Origin: an uncultured Prochlorococcus sp.
GTDB lineage: Bacteria; Cyanobacteriota; Cyanobacteriia; PCC-6307; Cyanobiaceae
DNA length: 64,000 bases
Direction: 5' to 3'
NCBI GenBank assembly: GCA_902594875.1
Contig: CACJNU010000005.1
Coordinates: 1-64,000, forward strand
In this document: positions 10,987 through 23,439 of the stretch, in pieces
How positions within the stretch are numbered: the stretch's first letter is position 1
How the letters are laid out: the number at the start of each line of letters is the position of its first letter
Notes under the pieces: generated by a model
What the model saw: the letters and a program-made list of their open reading frames with translations, nothing else
Databases searched by the model: none
Told to the model about the DNA's origin: nothing
Translations under genes and position numbers: made by a program

Positions 10987-13008
10987 TTAAGAAACTTGAG
11001 GAGATTGAAAACCAAATATAGCAACTAGTAAAATTACACCTCCAAAAACAATAAGCGCATAAAATTGAGCCCTACCGGTCTCAAAATATTTTAAACCTTC
11101 TCCACTACCTAAAGTTACAAGTCCAGTAAGATTTACAACGCCATCTACAACCTTAGAATCAACCTCTAAAACTTCTTTAGCAAGTTTTCTACTACCCTTA
11201 ACAAAAAGTTTTTCATTAATATCATCTAGGTACCATTTATTGGATAAAAATCGGTTGATACTAGGAAACTTTTCGGCAAATAAAACTGATAAATTAATTT
11301 TTTTCACAAAATATGCTTGATAAGCAATAATGATTCCAGCTGATGCAATAAATACTGAAGCAAGTGCTAAAGGCAAAAATTCTTTTAATTCGAAGGCTTT
11401 TGCAGCAGTCTCTGCTTCTTCAGGATCTAGTAAATTTGCAATTTTACTATCCCATGGAAGTCCCATAAAACCTATTATTACAGACGGTACAGCTAGAAAT
11501 ACCAAAGGAAATGTCATTGACCAAGGTGACTCATGGATAGATCCATGTTCTTCATGCTCTTCTTCATTTTCTTCATCTAGGTTTGTTTTAGAGGCTATTA
11601 GAAGCTGTTTTTGCAATTCTTTATTCTCCCCTCTGAAATCTCCTTCAAATGTTAAGAAATAAAGCCTAAACATATAAAAAGCAGTCATACCAGCTGTTAG
11701 AAGTCCTACGAACCAAAAAGCTGGAAATGATATAAAAGCATTTCCGAGTATCTCATCTTTACTCCAAAAACCTGCCAATGGAGGAATTCCACTAATTGCT
11801 ACACAACCTATTAAAAATGTTGTTGATGTATATGGCATTTTTTTTCTTAATCCGCCCATCAATCTCATATCTTGAGCTAATACAGGCTGATGGCCAACTA
11901 CTTCTTCCATTGCATGTATTACTGAACCAGATCCCAAAAATAGCATTGCTTTAAAGCAAGCATGAGTTACTAAATGAAAAATTCCTGCAACTGGTGCTCC
12001 ACAACCCATTGCGAGCATCATATACCCAAGCTGAGAGACTGTGCTATATGCTAAACCTTTTTTTAAGTCCATTTGCGTCAAAGCTATAGAGGCTCCTAAA
12101 AAACAAGTAATGGTACCAACTAAAGCAATAATGAACTGAATAGAGGGGAATATTGAATATAAGGGTTGAAGTCTTGCTACAAGAAAGATTCCTGCTGCAA
12201 CCATTGTTGCAGCATGTATAAGTGCAGAAATTGGTGTAGGACCTTCCATCGCATCAGGCAACCACACATGAAGGGGAAACTGAGCGGATTTAGCCATTGG
12301 CCCTAGAAAAACTAAAAAACAAAGTAATAAAGCAGCCCAAATGGGTATCGTATGGTCAGATATCGATTGAGAAATTCCAGTAGCTATTTCATTAAAATCA
12401 AAACTATTTGTTGCCCAAAATAGGCCAAGAATTCCTAGTAATAAACCAAAATCTCCAACTCTATTAACAACAAATGCTTTTTGTGCAGCGTGTGCAGCGC
12501 CATCCCTGTCATACCAAAAACCAACTAATAAATAAGAACACATCCCAACTAATTCCCAAAAAACATAAATTTCTAATAAATTCGGACTAACTATTAATCC
12601 CATCATTGAACTACTAAATAATGCTAAATATGTAAAAAATCTGACATATCCTTTGTCATGCACCATGTAACCATGAGAGTAAATCATTACCAGCAAAGTT
12701 ATTGTAGTTACTAACGCAAGCATTACACTCCCCAAAGGATCAAGGACAAATCCCATTGGTATTGTGAAATCCCCTGCATTGGCCCATACAAATAATTTTT
12801 CTACTGATTGATAACCATTAACTTGTTCAATTAAAGCTTTATAACTAATTACCGCAGAAATTCCAACGAAAGATATCAGACCTACAGAAACAATTTCTCT
12901 TGAATTATTGATTTTCTTATTAATGCTTATTAGTCCTAAGCCAGAAAGCACTGCTCCAATAAGAGGGAAAACAGGAATTAACCAGGCAATTTCTGAAGCT
13001 TGTGGCAT
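10987..13008 (-). CDS. ndhF: NAD(P)H-quinone oxidoreductase chain 5
   Basis: NuoL/NdhF motifs (FWELVGMCSYLLVGFWYDR, FPLHVWLPDAMEGPTPISALIHAATMVAAG). Confidence 0.97.
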   Translation of the reverse strand: MPQASEIAWLIPVFPLIGAVLSGLGLISINKKINNSREIVSVGLISFVGISAVISYKALIEQVNGYQSVEKLFVWANAGDFTIPMGFVLDPLGSVMLALVTTITLLVMIYSHGYMVHDKGYVRFFTYLALFSSSMMGLIVSPNLLEIYVFWELVGMCSYLLVGFWYDRDGAAHAAQKAFVVNRVGDFGLLLGILGLFWATNSFDFNEIATGISQSISDHTIPIWAALLLCFLVFLGPMAKSAQFPLHVWLPDAMEGPTPISALIHAATMVAAGIFLVARLQPLYSIFPSIQFIIALVGTITCFLGASIALTQMDLKKGLAYSTVSQLGYMMLAMGCGAPVAGIFHLVTHACFKAMLFLGSGSVIHAMEEVVGHQPVLAQDMRLMGGLRKKMPYTSTTFLIGCVAISGIPPLAGFWSKDEILGNAFISFPAFWFVGLLTAGMTAFYMFRLYFLTFEGDFRGENKELQKQLLIASKTNLDEENEEEHEEHGSIHESPWSMTFPLVFLAVPSVIIGFMGLPWDSKIANLLDPEEAETAAKAFELKEFLPLALASVFIASAGIIIAYQAYFVKKINLSVLFAEKFPSINRFLSNKWYLDDINEKLFVKGSRKLAKEVLEVDSKVVDGVVNLTGLVTLGSGEGLKYFETGRAQFYALIVFGGVILLVAIFGFQSPQVS

Positions 13009-13041
13009 TTTTTAAAGAACTGATAATTTGATTTTAAACTG

Positions 13042-13770
13042 TCAATTGAAAAATTCAGACAAAAATGATGAATTAAATGTTTTTACAGCAATATTTATAT
13101 ATTGATGAGACCACCAAAGTACGCCTATTGCGATTAATATGCCAACTTGAGATAACCTAAAAAATTCTTTAATCTTAAATTCTTGCCTCCCCTCAAGTAT
13201 CGCCAAGAAAGGGATTATGGAAGTATTTTTTTTAAAATTTTCAAATTCTTCTCCAAATCTATTTGATAATCTTTTATCACCATGCCAGATTGCAAAAAGA
13301 TGATGCAAAACTAAGCCAATAGAAGTTATTAATGTGAATGATGTACCAATCCATAAAGTATGAGCAAAGCACCAAATTATCTGACCAAATGCTTGCGGAT
13401 GTCTTGTGATTCGCATTATCCCAGTTCCATAGATTCGTACTTTAGGTTTTAAAACCGAAGGAATTTCTAGCAAATTGTAAGTAGCGGGATATAAAAACAA
13501 AAAACTTATTGCAGTTAAGAACCAAACGACCACAAAAACAAAATTATTGCCCTGTAAATTCCATAATCTGATTCCGTCATATCTATGAGCTAAAAAATAA
13601 CTAATCAAGATAATTGCAGATGGCAAACTTAAAAAAACAAAACATAACCGCCATAATCTTGGACCCATAATAGATTCTGCTTTGATTCTTAAAGCAGCTC
13701 CCCCACTATGAATGACCGCAAAAATCATAATCAAAATTAAGATGATTAGCGAAGTTTTATGAGTCTCCAT
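13042..13770 (-). CDS. NnrU-family membrane protein, probable 15-cis-zeta-carotene isomerase (Z-ISO)
   Basis: DGIRLWNLQG...LFLYPATYNLLEIP...GTGIMRITRHPQAFGQIIWCFAHTLWIGTS...HHLFAIWHGDKRL resembles plant Z-ISO as I recall it. Confidence 0.8.
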   Translation of the reverse strand: METHKTSLIILILIMIFAVIHSGGAALRIKAESIMGPRLWRLCFVFLSLPSAIILISYFLAHRYDGIRLWNLQGNNFVFVVVWFLTAISFLFLYPATYNLLEIPSVLKPKVRIYGTGIMRITRHPQAFGQIIWCFAHTLWIGTSFTLITSIGLVLHHLFAIWHGDKRLSNRFGEEFENFKKNTSIIPFLAILEGRQEFKIKEFFRLSQVGILIAIGVLWWSHQYINIAVKTFNSSFLSEFFN

Positions 13771-13853
13771 ATATTTAAATTGTTCAAATAATTTTTGTTC
13801 TTAACAAGGATGCTTCTAAGCATTAGAATTATAAGTAATTGTAGGCATAATAG

Positions 13854-14798
13854 ATGCCAGAATTACCATTTACACTCGACCAATTAAGAATATTAAAAGC
13901 TATAGCAGCTCAAGGAAGTTTTAAAAAAGCTGCAGATCTCTTGTATGTAACCCAACCTGCCGTAAGTTTACAAATACAAAATTTAGAAAAACAACTTGAA
14001 ATAACAATTTTCGACAGAGGTGGTAGGAAGGCTTTATTGACTGAAGCAGGGAGATTATTACTTGAGTATTGCGAACGAATTTTGAATCAATGCGACGAAG
14101 CTTGTAAAGCTATTGAAGATTTAAATAGCCTAAAAGGTGGAACTCTTGTCATTGGAGCGAGCCAAACAACGGGTACATATTTAATGCCGAGAATGATAGG
14201 ACTTTTCAGACAAAAATATCCTGATGTATCCGTTCAACTCCAAGTTCATAGTACGAGAAGAACTGGTTGGAGTGTGGCCAATGGACAAATTGACTTAGCC
14301 ATTATTGGCGGGCAATTACCTGGAGATTTGGAAAATTTGCTACAAGTAATTCCATATGCCACTGATGAATTGGCATTAGTTTTACCATCTAAACATCCAC
14401 TTTCGACCAAAAAAGAGCTTCTAAAAGAAGACTTATACAAATTAAATTTCGTAACATTAGACTCACAATCTACAACAAGAAAAGTTGTTGATAAACTTCT
14501 CCAAGATTCTGGGCTTGATATTCAAAGATTAAAAATTGAGATGGAACTCAACTCTCTTGAAGCAATCAAGAATGCAGTTCAATCAGGTTTAGGAGCTTCC
14601 TTTTTGCCTGTTGTTTCTATTGAAAGAGAATTATCGGCTGGAACAATCCACAAAGCATTCGTTGCTGATTTAGAGGTAAAAAGAGAACTTAAATTAATTA
14701 CTAATCCGTCAAGATATACCTCAAGAGCATCAGAAGTATTTAAGAAAAACATTCTCCCACAATTTGCTAGTTTAGAAAGCCCTTTGAGGCATATATAA
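13854..14798 (+). CDS. rbcR: LysR-family transcriptional regulator, RbcR/CmpR/NdhR type
   Basis: LysR HTH ([45 protein letters not shown]); near ndhF. Confidence 0.8.
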   Translation: MPELPFTLDQLRILKAIAAQGSFKKAADLLYVTQPAVSLQIQNLEKQLEITIFDRGGRKALLTEAGRLLLEYCERILNQCDEACKAIEDLNSLKGGTLVIGASQTTGTYLMPRMIGLFRQKYPDVSVQLQVHSTRRTGWSVANGQIDLAIIGGQLPGDLENLLQVIPYATDELALVLPSKHPLSTKKELLKEDLYKLNFVTLDSQSTTRKVVDKLLQDSGLDIQRLKIEMELNSLEAIKNAVQSGLGASFLPVVSIERELSAGTIHKAFVADLEVKRELKLITNPSRYTSRASEVFKKNILPQFASLESPLRHI

Positions 14799-14804
14799 TT
14801 TCGA

Positions 14805-15428
14805 TCAAAACTGAATTGCTTCTTTGTTGATACCTACCCCGCCGTCTTCAGCTTGTCCATCACCTTTGATTATAAATTTATTTTCATTTACATCAGTCTG
14901 ATAAACACACTTAACTATTGGCTTATCTCTTATAGAACCAATATAAGCAAAAGTATTCATCCTTTGCTTACATTCTCTTACATCTTCATTACTAATTGCG
15001 CCCTGTTTTTGTAACACTGTCCAATTCTCTCTTCTAATAACACACCCTGGCTGAAGAGCTGGTTGGGTTACAAAACTCGTAGATGGATTTAGAGTGGTAT
15101 ACATTTCAACATCAATTACAAAAGCACTAGCTCCCCATTGTCTACAAAATTCAGGATCTGGAACAGCCATATCTAATTGTTGTTGACTTGCTATATTTCC
15201 CTGCCCGCCATCAGTAGTACTGGTAATAGCGCTCCCGATACCAACTCCTAAAATTAATACTCCAGCAAGTACGGCAATAGTTCCTGTACTAAAGTTGATC
15301 TTTTGTTCAGAAGAAGCAGGCAATCTATTGCTTCTTTGACCGTACGGATCTATATCCTTTGGATTTGGCGGATAATAACTTCTATTTGAGCCTCTTCTTG
15401 GCCTTCTATTTGAGGATGATCTATTCAC
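14805..15428 (-). CDS. DUF3172-like conserved cyanobacterial membrane-anchored protein
   Basis: Arg-rich N-terminus, one TM segment, [25 protein letters not shown]... region; overlaps ndhM by 4 nt. Confidence 0.7.
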   Translation of the reverse strand: MNRSSSNRRPRRGSNRSYYPPNPKDIDPYGQRSNRLPASSEQKINFSTGTIAVLAGVLILGVGIGSAITSTTDGGQGNIASQQQLDMAVPDPEFCRQWGASAFVIDVEMYTTLNPSTSFVTQPALQPGCVIRRENWTVLQKQGAISNEDVRECKQRMNTFAYIGSIRDKPIVKCVYQTDVNENKFIIKGDGQAEDGGVGINKEAIQF

Positions 15429-15772
15429 AGCACTTCATTTGTTTTTGGTAAACCCATTGAATAATTCATTACTCTACAATCAGGGTTATAGCTAAGCTGA
15501 CCATTTTGAAGCAAAAATTTAATCAAACCTTCAATTTCTGATCCTATTTTTCGAAGTTCATAATCATCTAAATCTTTTCCTGCTCTCTCTTTTATTAATT
15601 CATTGAATTTTTCATTTATTTTGTTTAGAGAATCTTCGTTCCAAATAAATTCGTTATCGGGATCTAAATCAAGAGTTAGTTTATTAGGATGAAACTTTAA
15701 CTCCTCATTTACCACTTCGGCAGTAAAAATTCTTACATGCCTAGTAGTCGATTTTAAAAGCATTTTTTCCAT
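15425..15772 (-). CDS. ndhM: NAD(P)H-quinone oxidoreductase subunit M
   Basis: [42 protein letters not shown]... NdhM pattern. Confidence 0.92.
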   Translation of the reverse strand: MEKMLLKSTTRHVRIFTAEVVNEELKFHPNKLTLDLDPDNEFIWNEDSLNKINEKFNELIKERAGKDLDDYELRKIGSEIEGLIKFLLQNGQLSYNPDCRVMNYSMGLPKTNEVL

Positions 15773-15820
15773 AATTTTACGAAATAATCAACGAAAAAAA
15801 CTATTATGTTCTAACTTTAA

Positions 15821-17263
<1,443 letters not shown>

Positions 17264-17303
17264 GATTTACATTCCAGTAATATAAAAATTCATCTAAAAC
17301 TTT

Positions 17304-18212
17304 TTGACAAATTCAATTTCTCAACTAGATCAAGCATACGAGATATGCCGAAAAGAAACCCAAAAATGGGCTAAAACCTTTTACTTGGGAACCCTTCTTC
17401 TACCTGTAGAGAAAAGAAAAGCTATTTGGGCTATTTATGTTTGGTGTAGAAGAACAGATGAAATAATGGATAGCTTAGAAGCTTCAACGAAATCGCAAGA
17501 TGAACTTGCAGAAAATTTAAATGCATGGGAAGAAAATACAAAGAATGTTTTTAAAGGCAATATTAAATCGGAATTAGATGCCGTTCTACTAGACACCATT
17601 GAAAAATATCCACAAAGTATTCAACCTTATCTAGATATGATAGATGGCCAGAGAATGGATCTTAATAAATTTAGATACAAAGATTTTGATGAATTAAAAC
17701 TCTATTGTTATAGAGTCGCAGGGACTGTTGGTTTAATGACTCAGAATGTCATGGGGATTGATAGTGCTTACACATCCGCTCCATGGAGTGCCAAACCTGA
17801 CCCCTCAGAAGCCGCTATAGCTTTAGGTATAGCTAATCAATTAACAAATATATTAAGAGATGTCGGCGAAGATAGACAAAGAGGTAGAATTTACCTTCCT
17901 CAAGAAGATATTGAAAAATTTAATTATTCTGAAGAAGAACTTTTAAAAGGGAAAATAAACAAGCAGTGGAAGGAATTAATGAACTTTCAATTAACAAGGG
18001 CTCGCGAATGGTTCAAAAAGTCTGAGGATGGTATCAAGTGGCTATCATCTGACGCAAGATGGCCAGTATGGACTTCTTTACGTCTTTACAGGGGAATATT
18101 AGATTCTATTGAAAAATTAGATTATGATGTTTTTAATAATAGGGCTTTTGTAAAAAATTCAGTAAAAGCACTTGAAATACCAATATCTTTTTTGATTTCT
18201 CGAATTAAATAA
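17304..18212 (+). CDS. crtB: Phytoene synthase
   Basis: Squalene/phytoene synthase motifs (YVWCRRTDEIMD, NQLTNILRDVGEDRQRGRIYLPQED); TTG start. Confidence 0.95.
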   Translation: MTNSISQLDQAYEICRKETQKWAKTFYLGTLLLPVEKRKAIWAIYVWCRRTDEIMDSLEASTKSQDELAENLNAWEENTKNVFKGNIKSELDAVLLDTIEKYPQSIQPYLDMIDGQRMDLNKFRYKDFDELKLYCYRVAGTVGLMTQNVMGIDSAYTSAPWSAKPDPSEAAIALGIANQLTNILRDVGEDRQRGRIYLPQEDIEKFNYSEEELLKGKINKQWKELMNFQLTRAREWFKKSEDGIKWLSSDARWPVWTSLRLYRGILDSIEKLDYDVFNNRAFVKNSVKALEIPISFLISRIK

Positions 18213-18632
18213 TTAAGCAGGGGTCTTCTGATTAGCTAACAAATCCTTTAATTTAGACAGTTCACCAGCCCATCTTGGGTCAGGAGCTTCAAGGTTAGGA
18301 GCATCACTGTGAACAATTTTCTTAAAGTCTTTCCTCTTCTTATTCTTGTTTAATTTTCCACTATTTCTTTTGTTTGACGCAGAATCTTTCTTTTCTGAAA
18401 ACTCTACTCTTAATTTAGAACCATTAAATTCAAAACCGTTCAACTTTTGAATTAATAAATTAGCACTATCTTCATTATTAGTTGTCGCAAAACCAAACCC
18501 CCTGCATTCCTTAGTTTCCTTATCAAGAACTGCTTTAAATTTTATCGAATCAGAAACTGATTTTAAAATTGTATCAAATTCTTTTGGATTAAATCCTTGT
18601 GGTAAGTTGCCAATGTAAATGCGAATGCTCAT
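18213..18632 (-). CDS. RRM-type RNA-binding protein
   Basis: RNP2 (IYIGNLP) and RNP1-like (CRGFGFAT) motifs; basic C-terminal tail. Confidence 0.9.
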   Translation of the reverse strand: MSIRIYIGNLPQGFNPKEFDTILKSVSDSIKFKAVLDKETKECRGFGFATTNNEDSANLLIQKLNGFEFNGSKLRVEFSEKKDSASNKRNSGKLNKNKKRKDFKKIVHSDAPNLEAPDPRWAGELSKLKDLLANQKTPA

Positions 18633-18690
18633 AAATTTTTAAAAATGATTTTGAAGTCTGAACTTCTAAACAAAACTAAGCTATGTGTAT

Positions 18691-19908
18691 TTAATCACAT
18701 TTTGGCGCATTTTGTTCAATCCATCGCTTTGCTTTATAAATAGCTTCATCAAAATTACTTAATCTTTTATACGCAAGTTCCCTAGAAAGGTACTCTAAAA
18801 GCTCTCCTAAGATAGGCCCATCCTTTATTTTTAAATTTTTTTTGATTACGTCACCATTAAGTAAGTTTGAAGGATGAAATAATTTATCATCGTTATCGCG
18901 CCATCTATGAAGCCAATCTAATTGTAAGTTTTGAGGTAAATAAAAAATAAAAGATGGCAGAAACATTTCTAATTCTTGATGTAATTTAAATCTGTCAAAT
19001 TCATTTAACTGAGCGATATTTTTGTTTTTCAAGAAAAGGTGCCACTTTCGCAATAACTTAGTTTTTGCAATATCAGCTTTACTAAATTTCAGTTTCTCTA
19101 AAGTTACAACATCTAAGATTTGAGAAATAAAAAATGATGGTAAATATTTATCTTTTTCTTCCTGATCAAGTGCTCCATAATTAATTTTCTCTAAATCCAA
19201 AAAAAAAGAATCTTCAAATAAATTTTCAATATCAAATATATTTAATTTTTTTATCAACAATACTGCATCAAGAGCATTTGCTCCATTTACTATTTTCTGT
19301 ATTTCATAAGTAATTCTCTCTTTTGCGACAAGATATAAGTTACCTTTATTTTTTTTTATAAATTTTACTAATCTATAATCAATTTTAAAATTCAATTCTG
19401 AAACAAATCGAAAACATCTTAAAATTCGTAAAGGATCATTTAATAAATTATTTTCAGAATGAGTTCTAAGCAAAGAAATCTCAAGATCTTTAAGACCATT
19501 TAATGGATCAAACAAACTCTTCTTATCAAATAAAAAAGCAATTGAATTAATCGAAAAGTCTCTAGAACTTAAATCTCCTTCTATGGAAGATGAAACTTGA
19601 TTAGCAATATCAATATAAATATAATTAAGAATAATTCTTACTACTTCTCTTTTTTTATCTAAAATTATAAATTTTGATCCAATATTATCTGCAATCTTTT
19701 TACCAATTTCAATTGCATTTAAAGGAACAACAATATCAACATCTAACTTTTCAGTTTTTCTTCCCAAAATAATGTCTCTTACATAACCACCAACCAAATA
19801 TGACCCTTTAGGTAAAAAACCTAAGATTAAATTCAAATTATGAAATTTTATACTTGTTTCTAATTCATCAATTATTAGTGTATGATCTGTGTGAAAGCTA
19901 TTTTTCAT
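18691..19908 (-). CDS. tRNA nucleotidyltransferase / poly(A) polymerase family protein
   Basis: GSYLVGGYVRDIILGR, DFSINSIAF, DPLRILRCFRF motifs; internal ATG chosen to avoid overlap with ycf34. Confidence 0.88.
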   Translation of the reverse strand: MKNSFHTDHTLIIDELETSIKFHNLNLILGFLPKGSYLVGGYVRDIILGRKTEKLDVDIVVPLNAIEIGKKIADNIGSKFIILDKKREVVRIILNYIYIDIANQVSSSIEGDLSSRDFSINSIAFLFDKKSLFDPLNGLKDLEISLLRTHSENNLLNDPLRILRCFRFVSELNFKIDYRLVKFIKKNKGNLYLVAKERITYEIQKIVNGANALDAVLLIKKLNIFDIENLFEDSFFLDLEKINYGALDQEEKDKYLPSFFISQILDVVTLEKLKFSKADIAKTKLLRKWHLFLKNKNIAQLNEFDRFKLHQELEMFLPSFIFYLPQNLQLDWLHRWRDNDDKLFHPSNLLNGDVIKKNLKIKDGPILGELLEYLSRELAYKRLSNFDEAIYKAKRWIEQNAPKCD

Positions 19909-19918
19909 ATTATTTATT

Positions 19919-20170
19919 ATGTGCATTTGCATCAACTGTAAATGGGTTGATAGATGTATCACATATCATGATGTTGAGAATAATCATGGTGTTGCTCATA
20001 TTTGTGATCTACCTGATTTTAAAGCAAAAAAACCATTCATTCATGTCAATATAGTTAAAGATAAAAATGGTGATTATAAAACTGATTGGGATGTTCAATC
20101 TTGTGAAAGTTTTGAAAATGAATTTGGTAAATGGTCTAAGTTTAATCCAGGTATGGAATTACCTGTTTAA
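19919..20170 (+). CDS. ycf34: Ycf34 family protein (Fe-S, Cys-rich)
   Basis: MCICINCKWVDRCITYHDVENNHGVAH...WDVQSCESF...GKWSKFNPG matches Ycf34 pattern. Confidence 0.88.
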   Translation: MCICINCKWVDRCITYHDVENNHGVAHICDLPDFKAKKPFIHVNIVKDKNGDYKTDWDVQSCESFENEFGKWSKFNPGMELPV

Positions 20171-20179
20171 AGGTTATAG

Positions 20180-20833
20180 ATGACAAATAAACTTAATCAA
20201 GGAGAAAATTACTCTACATTAGTGATTCATAGCACAGATAATTCTTTTGGCTTTGGGTATAGAAAAAACTACGACCTAGAATCTGATCAATTATTTATCA
20301 AGAAATTTGATAATGATCTTTGCAACAACTTAATAAATGATCTTAAAAAATTCATTTCCAAAGAAAATTTGCAAAAAATAAATAAGTTATCTGTCAGTAT
20401 AGGGCCAGCAAATTTTAATGCTTCCCGACTAATTGTAGTTTTAGCAAGAACTATCTCACAACAAATAAATTGCCCTCTAGACAGTTTTAGTTCATTTGAA
20501 ATAATGGCAAAAAGAATTGCATCACAAAATAATATCTTAAAAAACAAAAAATCATTCTGGATTTTCAAAAATTTAAAACGTAAGGGTTTTATTGCAGGTA
20601 AATATGAAATTTGTTGTAACGAAAAAAACTCCTCGGATCTAATCATTCGAGAAACAATTTTACCAAAAGTTGTCAAAGAACTTGATAGTAAAGAACTTTC
20701 TTTTGAAGCTACTTATGATGATAAAAAAGATTTGAAAGAACTATTATATTTATCAAATAAAAATTTATTAAATTTAAATATAGATTCCTGGAGAAAAGTT
20801 TTGCCTCTTTACCCTATTTCTCCAATTAACTAA
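20180..20833 (+). CDS. tsaB: TsaB-like glycoprotease-family protein (tRNA t6A biosynthesis)
   Basis: Divergent; SVSIGPANFNASRLIVVLARTISQQINCPLDSFSSFEIMA resembles the TsaB core. Confidence 0.65.
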   Translation: MTNKLNQGENYSTLVIHSTDNSFGFGYRKNYDLESDQLFIKKFDNDLCNNLINDLKKFISKENLQKINKLSVSIGPANFNASRLIVVLARTISQQINCPLDSFSSFEIMAKRIASQNNILKNKKSFWIFKNLKRKGFIAGKYEICCNEKNSSDLIIRETILPKVVKELDSKELSFEATYDDKKDLKELLYLSNKNLLNLNIDSWRKVLPLYPISPIN

Positions 20834-20837
20834 ATAT

Positions 20838-21458
20838 TCATCCAATCAAATTATTAATTTTATCTTGAAGGTGCATTGTTACAGAATTTAGATCATGTCT
20901 TGATGAACTTTGTGGAGGTTGAACAGGTTTCCCCACTTTAATAACTATTTTTGAAAACAAAGGAATAAAGCATCTAAATCTTATTAGTCTATGTGAATTA
21001 ACTATTGCAACAGGCAATAATAATTTTTGATTTTTAAAGGCTAATAATGCTGCACCTTGTTTGGGCTTATTCACTCGACCATTTTTTTGACGAGTGCCAT
21101 CAATAAAAATTCCAATACAATTATCATCTGATAATTTCTTACATGCTGTTTTAATTGTGTTTTTATCAGCAATTCCTCTATTTACAGGATATGCTCCACA
21201 AGCCTTGATAATAAAGCCGAGGAAAGGGATTCTAAAAAGCTCTGCCTTGGCCATAAAAGATATATTACGTCCAAGGGCATGTCCTAATAAAGGAGGGTCA
21301 AGTAAAGAACCATGATTAGAGACCATGATAAAGGAATCTTTTTGCGGAATATTGTCTCTACCTATTAAGTGACCTTTAAATACAAATTTATAAATAGGAA
21401 AAACAAAAAGCTTACTAACTAATTCATAGATTAATTTTTGAATAGTATGATTTTTCAT
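20838..21458 (-). CDS. plsC: 1-acyl-sn-glycerol-3-phosphate acyltransferase
   Basis: NHGSLLDPPLLG (NHxxxxD) and FIDGTRQKNGRVNKPKQGAALLA motifs. Confidence 0.92.
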   Translation of the reverse strand: MKNHTIQKLIYELVSKLFVFPIYKFVFKGHLIGRDNIPQKDSFIMVSNHGSLLDPPLLGHALGRNISFMAKAELFRIPFLGFIIKACGAYPVNRGIADKNTIKTACKKLSDDNCIGIFIDGTRQKNGRVNKPKQGAALLAFKNQKLLLPVAIVNSHRLIRFRCFIPLFSKIVIKVGKPVQPPQSSSRHDLNSVTMHLQDKINNLIG

Positions 21459-21463
21459 ACAAA

Positions 21464-22360
21464 TTAATAAGATAGTTGATCAGAAGATGAAACTTGAGAA
21501 ATTTTTACATCTTTAAGATGTCTTTTTCCTAAACCGCTTAGTACATTAGAAGGGCCAATTTCGACAATATGAAGATCACTATCTTTTGCCATTAAATCCA
21601 TAGTTTCTCGCCATCTCACTCCATTACACATTTGCTTTTCTAATCTAATTTTAAGCTCGTTTGGATCGCTACACAGTGAAGGTTCATAATTACTTATTAC
21701 GGGGAAAGAGGGATTATTAAATTTAATCTTTTTTAAATACTCACAAAATTTTGATGAAGGTTCATTCATAAATGGCGAATGAAATGCTCCTGAAACATTT
21801 AATTTCAAGAATCTTTTACAAGCAAGTTCTCTCGATAAATTATCTAAAGCTTCAGTAGATCCTGATAAGACAACTTGGGAAGAGCTATTATCATTAGCAA
21901 TGACAATATCATCGATTTTTTGCACTAATAAATCAAGTTGATTTCTATCAAAACCAATTACTGCTGCCATAGATCCTTGCCCAGCATTTACCATTAATTG
22001 AGATCTTACTTTTATTAGTGATACGCATTCTTCGAACGAAAATACATCCGCAGAATATAATGCAGTTATTTCTCCCAGACTATGCCCAGCAACATAAGTT
22101 GGTTTTAAACCATTTTCTTTTAAGGCATCTAATAGAATTGATTCAACCAAAAAAAGACAGATTTGTGTATTTCTTGTATTATTCAAATCACTAAGAGGAT
22201 TTGTTGGATCAGAATTTAACTCGCAAATTTCAAATAAATTTCTCTCAAATATCTTAGAAGCATAACTAAACCTCTCTTTTGTGCTCGGCAAATTTTCAAT
22301 TTGTTTTGCCATTCCAATTTTTTGCGATCCCTGTCCCGGGAATACCCATGCAACTGTCAT
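21464..22360 (-). CDS. fabD: Malonyl-CoA:ACP transacylase
   Basis: FPGQGSQKIGM, AGHSLGEITAL, AFHSPFM motifs. Confidence 0.95.
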   Translation of the reverse strand: MTVAWVFPGQGSQKIGMAKQIENLPSTKERFSYASKIFERNLFEICELNSDPTNPLSDLNNTRNTQICLFLVESILLDALKENGLKPTYVAGHSLGEITALYSADVFSFEECVSLIKVRSQLMVNAGQGSMAAVIGFDRNQLDLLVQKIDDIVIANDNSSSQVVLSGSTEALDNLSRELACKRFLKLNVSGAFHSPFMNEPSSKFCEYLKKIKFNNPSFPVISNYEPSLCSDPNELKIRLEKQMCNGVRWRETMDLMAKDSDLHIVEIGPSNVLSGLGKRHLKDVKISQVSSSDQLSY

Positions 22361-22378
22361 AATGTTCCTATTTTGTTT

Positions 22379-23386
22379 TTAACCCCATTTAATTAGGGCT
22401 GCACCCCAACTTAACCCAGCACCAAAACCACTTGTAGCAATAATATCATTTTGTTTAATTCTACAATCTCTTACAGCCTCATCCATCATTAATGGAATTG
22501 TTGCTGCTGATGTATTGCCATATTTTTCTAAATTGCTAAGAATCTTTTCTCTGGGAATTTTTAACCTTTCTCCTACAGAATCCAATATTCTTTGATTAGC
22601 TTGATGTAGCAAGAGCCAATCAACTTGATCAGAATTATATTTCATTTTTTTCAACAACTTTTCAAGAATTAAGGGAACTTCTTTAACTGCGAATTTATAA
22701 ACTTCCTGACCATTCATTTGAATTGGAGAAAAACCGCCACTTAAAAAGTCAATTTCATCAACTATTGAATCTTCATTTTTTTTTGATGGAAGATTAAGAA
22801 AAGAGCCCCTTCCCCCATCTGTTCTCATATCAAAACCTATAAAATTATCAAATTCATTTGTGGCTTCAATTGCTAATGCACCGGCACCATCACCAAAGAG
22901 AATACAACTTCTTCTATCGTTCCAATCAACAAAACTTGATAATTGATCTGCTCCAATAACAATAGCCCTTTTAAAACTACCCCCTTTTAAAAATTGTGAG
23001 GCTGTTATTAAAGCAAATAAAAAACCACTACAAGCTGCAGTTAAATCGAAAGCTACAGCATTTACTGCCCCTAATTTGGCTTGAATGGATGGGGCGGATC
23101 CAAATAAATCATGTGGAGTAGAAGTCGCTAAAACAATCAAATCAATCGTTTTAATATCCCAATTAGCCATTTCTATAGCAGTTAGAGCAGCCTTATAACC
23201 CATCTCAGTAACATTATCTTCTACGCTTGAGATTCTTCTCTCAGAAATACCAGTTCTAGATTGTATCCATTCATTGCTTGTATCAACCTTTTGACTAATT
23301 TTTTGATTGGTTAGGATTTGATCAGGTACATAACTTCCGCTTCCCTTGAATGACACTCCAATCTGATTCAAATTTATTCCTTCCAA
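22379..23386 (-). CDS. fabH: 3-oxoacyl-ACP synthase III
   Basis: DLTAACSGFLFAL, LLLHQANQRILD, GNTSAATIPL motifs. Confidence 0.96.
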   Translation of the reverse strand: MEGINLNQIGVSFKGSGSYVPDQILTNQKISQKVDTSNEWIQSRTGISERRISSVEDNVTEMGYKAALTAIEMANWDIKTIDLIVLATSTPHDLFGSAPSIQAKLGAVNAVAFDLTAACSGFLFALITASQFLKGGSFKRAIVIGADQLSSFVDWNDRRSCILFGDGAGALAIEATNEFDNFIGFDMRTDGGRGSFLNLPSKKNEDSIVDEIDFLSGGFSPIQMNGQEVYKFAVKEVPLILEKLLKKMKYNSDQVDWLLLHQANQRILDSVGERLKIPREKILSNLEKYGNTSAATIPLMMDEAVRDCRIKQNDIIATSGFGAGLSWGAALIKWG

Positions 23387-23439
23387 AAGAGTTTTTTAAT
23401 TGCTTATATTAGTCAAACATAAATTTGACTCAATATGTT

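Noticed and set aside
11330-11662. 110 aa + strand ORF within ndhF
   Set aside because: Antisense to ndhF; low-complexity Ser runs from complementary acidic codons.
20287-20676. 129 aa minus ORF inside the tsaB-like gene
   Set aside because: Antisense to a better-supported ORF; no recognisable domain.
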